Positions 63,305-63,870 of a DNA stretch of 63,870 nt are shown one piece after another. The stretch spans positions 1-63,870 of the forward strand of contig NZ_MKIQ01000030.1 in NCBI RefSeq assembly GCF_001832885.1. Reading direction: 5' to 3'. The stretch's first letter is position 1; each line of letters starts with the position of its first letter. The position numbers and the translations under genes were made by a program. The notes beneath the pieces are model-generated. The model searched no databases. It saw only the letters and a program-made list of their open reading frames with translations, and was not told the DNA's origin. This DNA is from Floricoccus penangensis. GTDB taxonomy: Bacteria; Bacillota; Bacilli; Lactobacillales; Streptococcaceae.

Positions 63305-63390
63305 AATTGTAGGTTAATTAATTATATTTTTTAATTGTTGGTTAATTAGTTATGTTTTTTTATTGTAGGTTATTTAGTTATGTTTTTTTT
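63303..63390. repeat. Three AT-rich tandem repeats of 28-30 bp
   Basis: TTAATTGTAGGTTAATTA-type units at 63303, 63331 and 63361, each ending in a T-run (plus strand), between the terminator and the LPXTG gene stop. Confidence 0.7.
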
Positions 63391-63395
63391 AGAAA

Positions 63396-63870
63396 TTAAG
63401 CGTTTATTTTTTTATTAGCAACATAGATACTTGATAATACTAACAATATAGAACCAATAAGTACAAATAGATTTGCAAGAGTTTCATTTTCTCCTGTACT
63501 TGGTAGATTTGAACTACTAGATGTATTTGAAGATCTATATTTTGTTGAATTGTTTGGAGTTTTTGGAGTATTTGGAGTACCTGGTGTACCCGGTTTACCT
63601 GGTTTACCTGGCTTTTTAGGTGTTTCAACTGTAACTGTCTGAGCTTTATCATTTATATCTTCATGACTTGCTACTTCTTTACCGTTTTGGAAAAGTTTTT
63701 CGAAAACTACAATTGTTTTACCTTCAAGAGCACTTGCATCAAAAGTAAATGTTACATCTACAGATCCATTTGCTTTTTCGGCAGTGAATGTAGTAGACCC
63801 TGTAACTTCTTTACCATCAACTAATAATGGTTTATTTGTTGATTTGTCCATTAATTTACCAGTTACTGTG
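63396..63870 (-). CDS. LPXTG-anchored surface protein, C-terminal part (5' end outside window)
   Basis: The frame is open to the right edge, so the visible 158 residues are only the tail; the Met at 63851 is internal. It has one T-Q ester/VaFE-type domain (TFTAEKANGSVDVTFTFDAS, IVVFEKLFQNG, ASHEDINDKAQTV), a Pro/Gly wall-spanning stretch (KPGKPGKPGTPGTP), the sortase signal NLPSTGE, a hydrophobic segment and a short basic tail. It is a wall-attached adhesin-like protein. VaFE domains form intramolecular bonds that stiffen the shaft. Confidence 0.93.
   Translation of the reverse strand, partial: TVTGKLMDKSTNKPLLVDGKEVTGSTTFTAEKANGSVDVTFTFDASALEGKTIVVFEKLFQNGKEVASHEDINDKAQTVTVETPKKPGKPGKPGTPGTPNTPKTPNNSTKYRSSNTSSSSNLPSTGENETLANLFVLIGSILLVLSSIYVANKKINA

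Overview
The window looks like chromosomal DNA from a low-GC Gram-positive coccus of the family Streptococcaceae (Streptococcus/Lactococcus/Floricoccus-like). This rests on: a glycine-betaine permease fused to its binding protein (OpuABC type); the DUF3013-prmA-rsmE and rel-dtd blocks; livJHMGF followed by an AcuB-type CBS/ACT gene; a LysR-type methionine regulator with a MET-box; a methionine T-box; and a wzd-wze-wzh exopolysaccharide regulatory block. The species cannot be fixed from sequence alone. No tRNA, rRNA, CRISPR array, prophage or insertion sequence was seen. Most genes lie on the minus strand, which suggests (inference) that replication runs right to left through the window.

Layout, left to right. 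1-1156: the start of a secreted CHAP amidase with SH3-like repeats, cut by the left edge. 1269-15137: a roughly 14-kb exopolysaccharide/capsule operon on the minus strand. It reads epsX-like, LytR-CpsA-Psr, wzd, wze, wzh, priming glycosyl-phosphate transferase, rhamnosyltransferase, LicD, four further glycosyltransferases, polymerase, flippase. 15390-18376: mscL, then a convergent PAP2-mnmL-mnmM-unknown operon. 18518-23025: purR, fusA, rpsG and rpsL, with a long structured leader before rpsL. 23220-28560: AcuB-like gene and the branched-chain amino-acid ABC transporter under a CodY-type promoter. 28651-35207: TagD-like cytidylyltransferase, TMEM175-like channel, dtd, rel, rsmE, prmA and a DUF3013 gene. 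35397-36380: a lone bioB with a BirA-type operator. 36440-44643: a methionine region holding metF, metE, the divergent LysR regulator, metA (O-acetyl type), a SolA-like oxidase and an O-acetylhomoserine sulfhydrylase behind a Met T-box. 45265-50973: membrane esterase, glycine-betaine transporter, MazG-like pyrophosphohydrolase and small membrane proteins. 51035-54187: histidine phosphatase, a DUF2975/HTH pair, and two tandem paralogous HTH-membrane proteins with duplicated promoters. 54246-56754: a GtrB-like glycosyltransferase with a GT-C transferase. 56911-58824: three VOC-fold proteins and a helix-hairpin-helix/DUF2200 fusion. 59038-63247: iron-type alcohol dehydrogenase, a TPM-domain membrane protein and a frameshifted quinone-oxidoreductase-type gene. 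63396-63870: the C-terminus of an LPXTG surface protein, cut by the right edge.

How the genes work together. The left third makes and exports a surface polysaccharide under Tyr-kinase/phosphatase control. The middle is translation and stringent-response housekeeping plus nutrient uptake. The 36-44 kb block is a complete route from homoserine to methionine: MetA acetylates, MetY sulfhydrylates, and MetE/MetF methylate. It has two different methionine-sensing controls, a LysR box and a T-box. Candidate controls read from the sequence include CodY-like boxes, a BirA operator, TGTWAH-N5-TGTWAH direct repeats, a possible pseudoknot leader, a parS-like site and a recurring 18-bp DnaA-box-like dyad.
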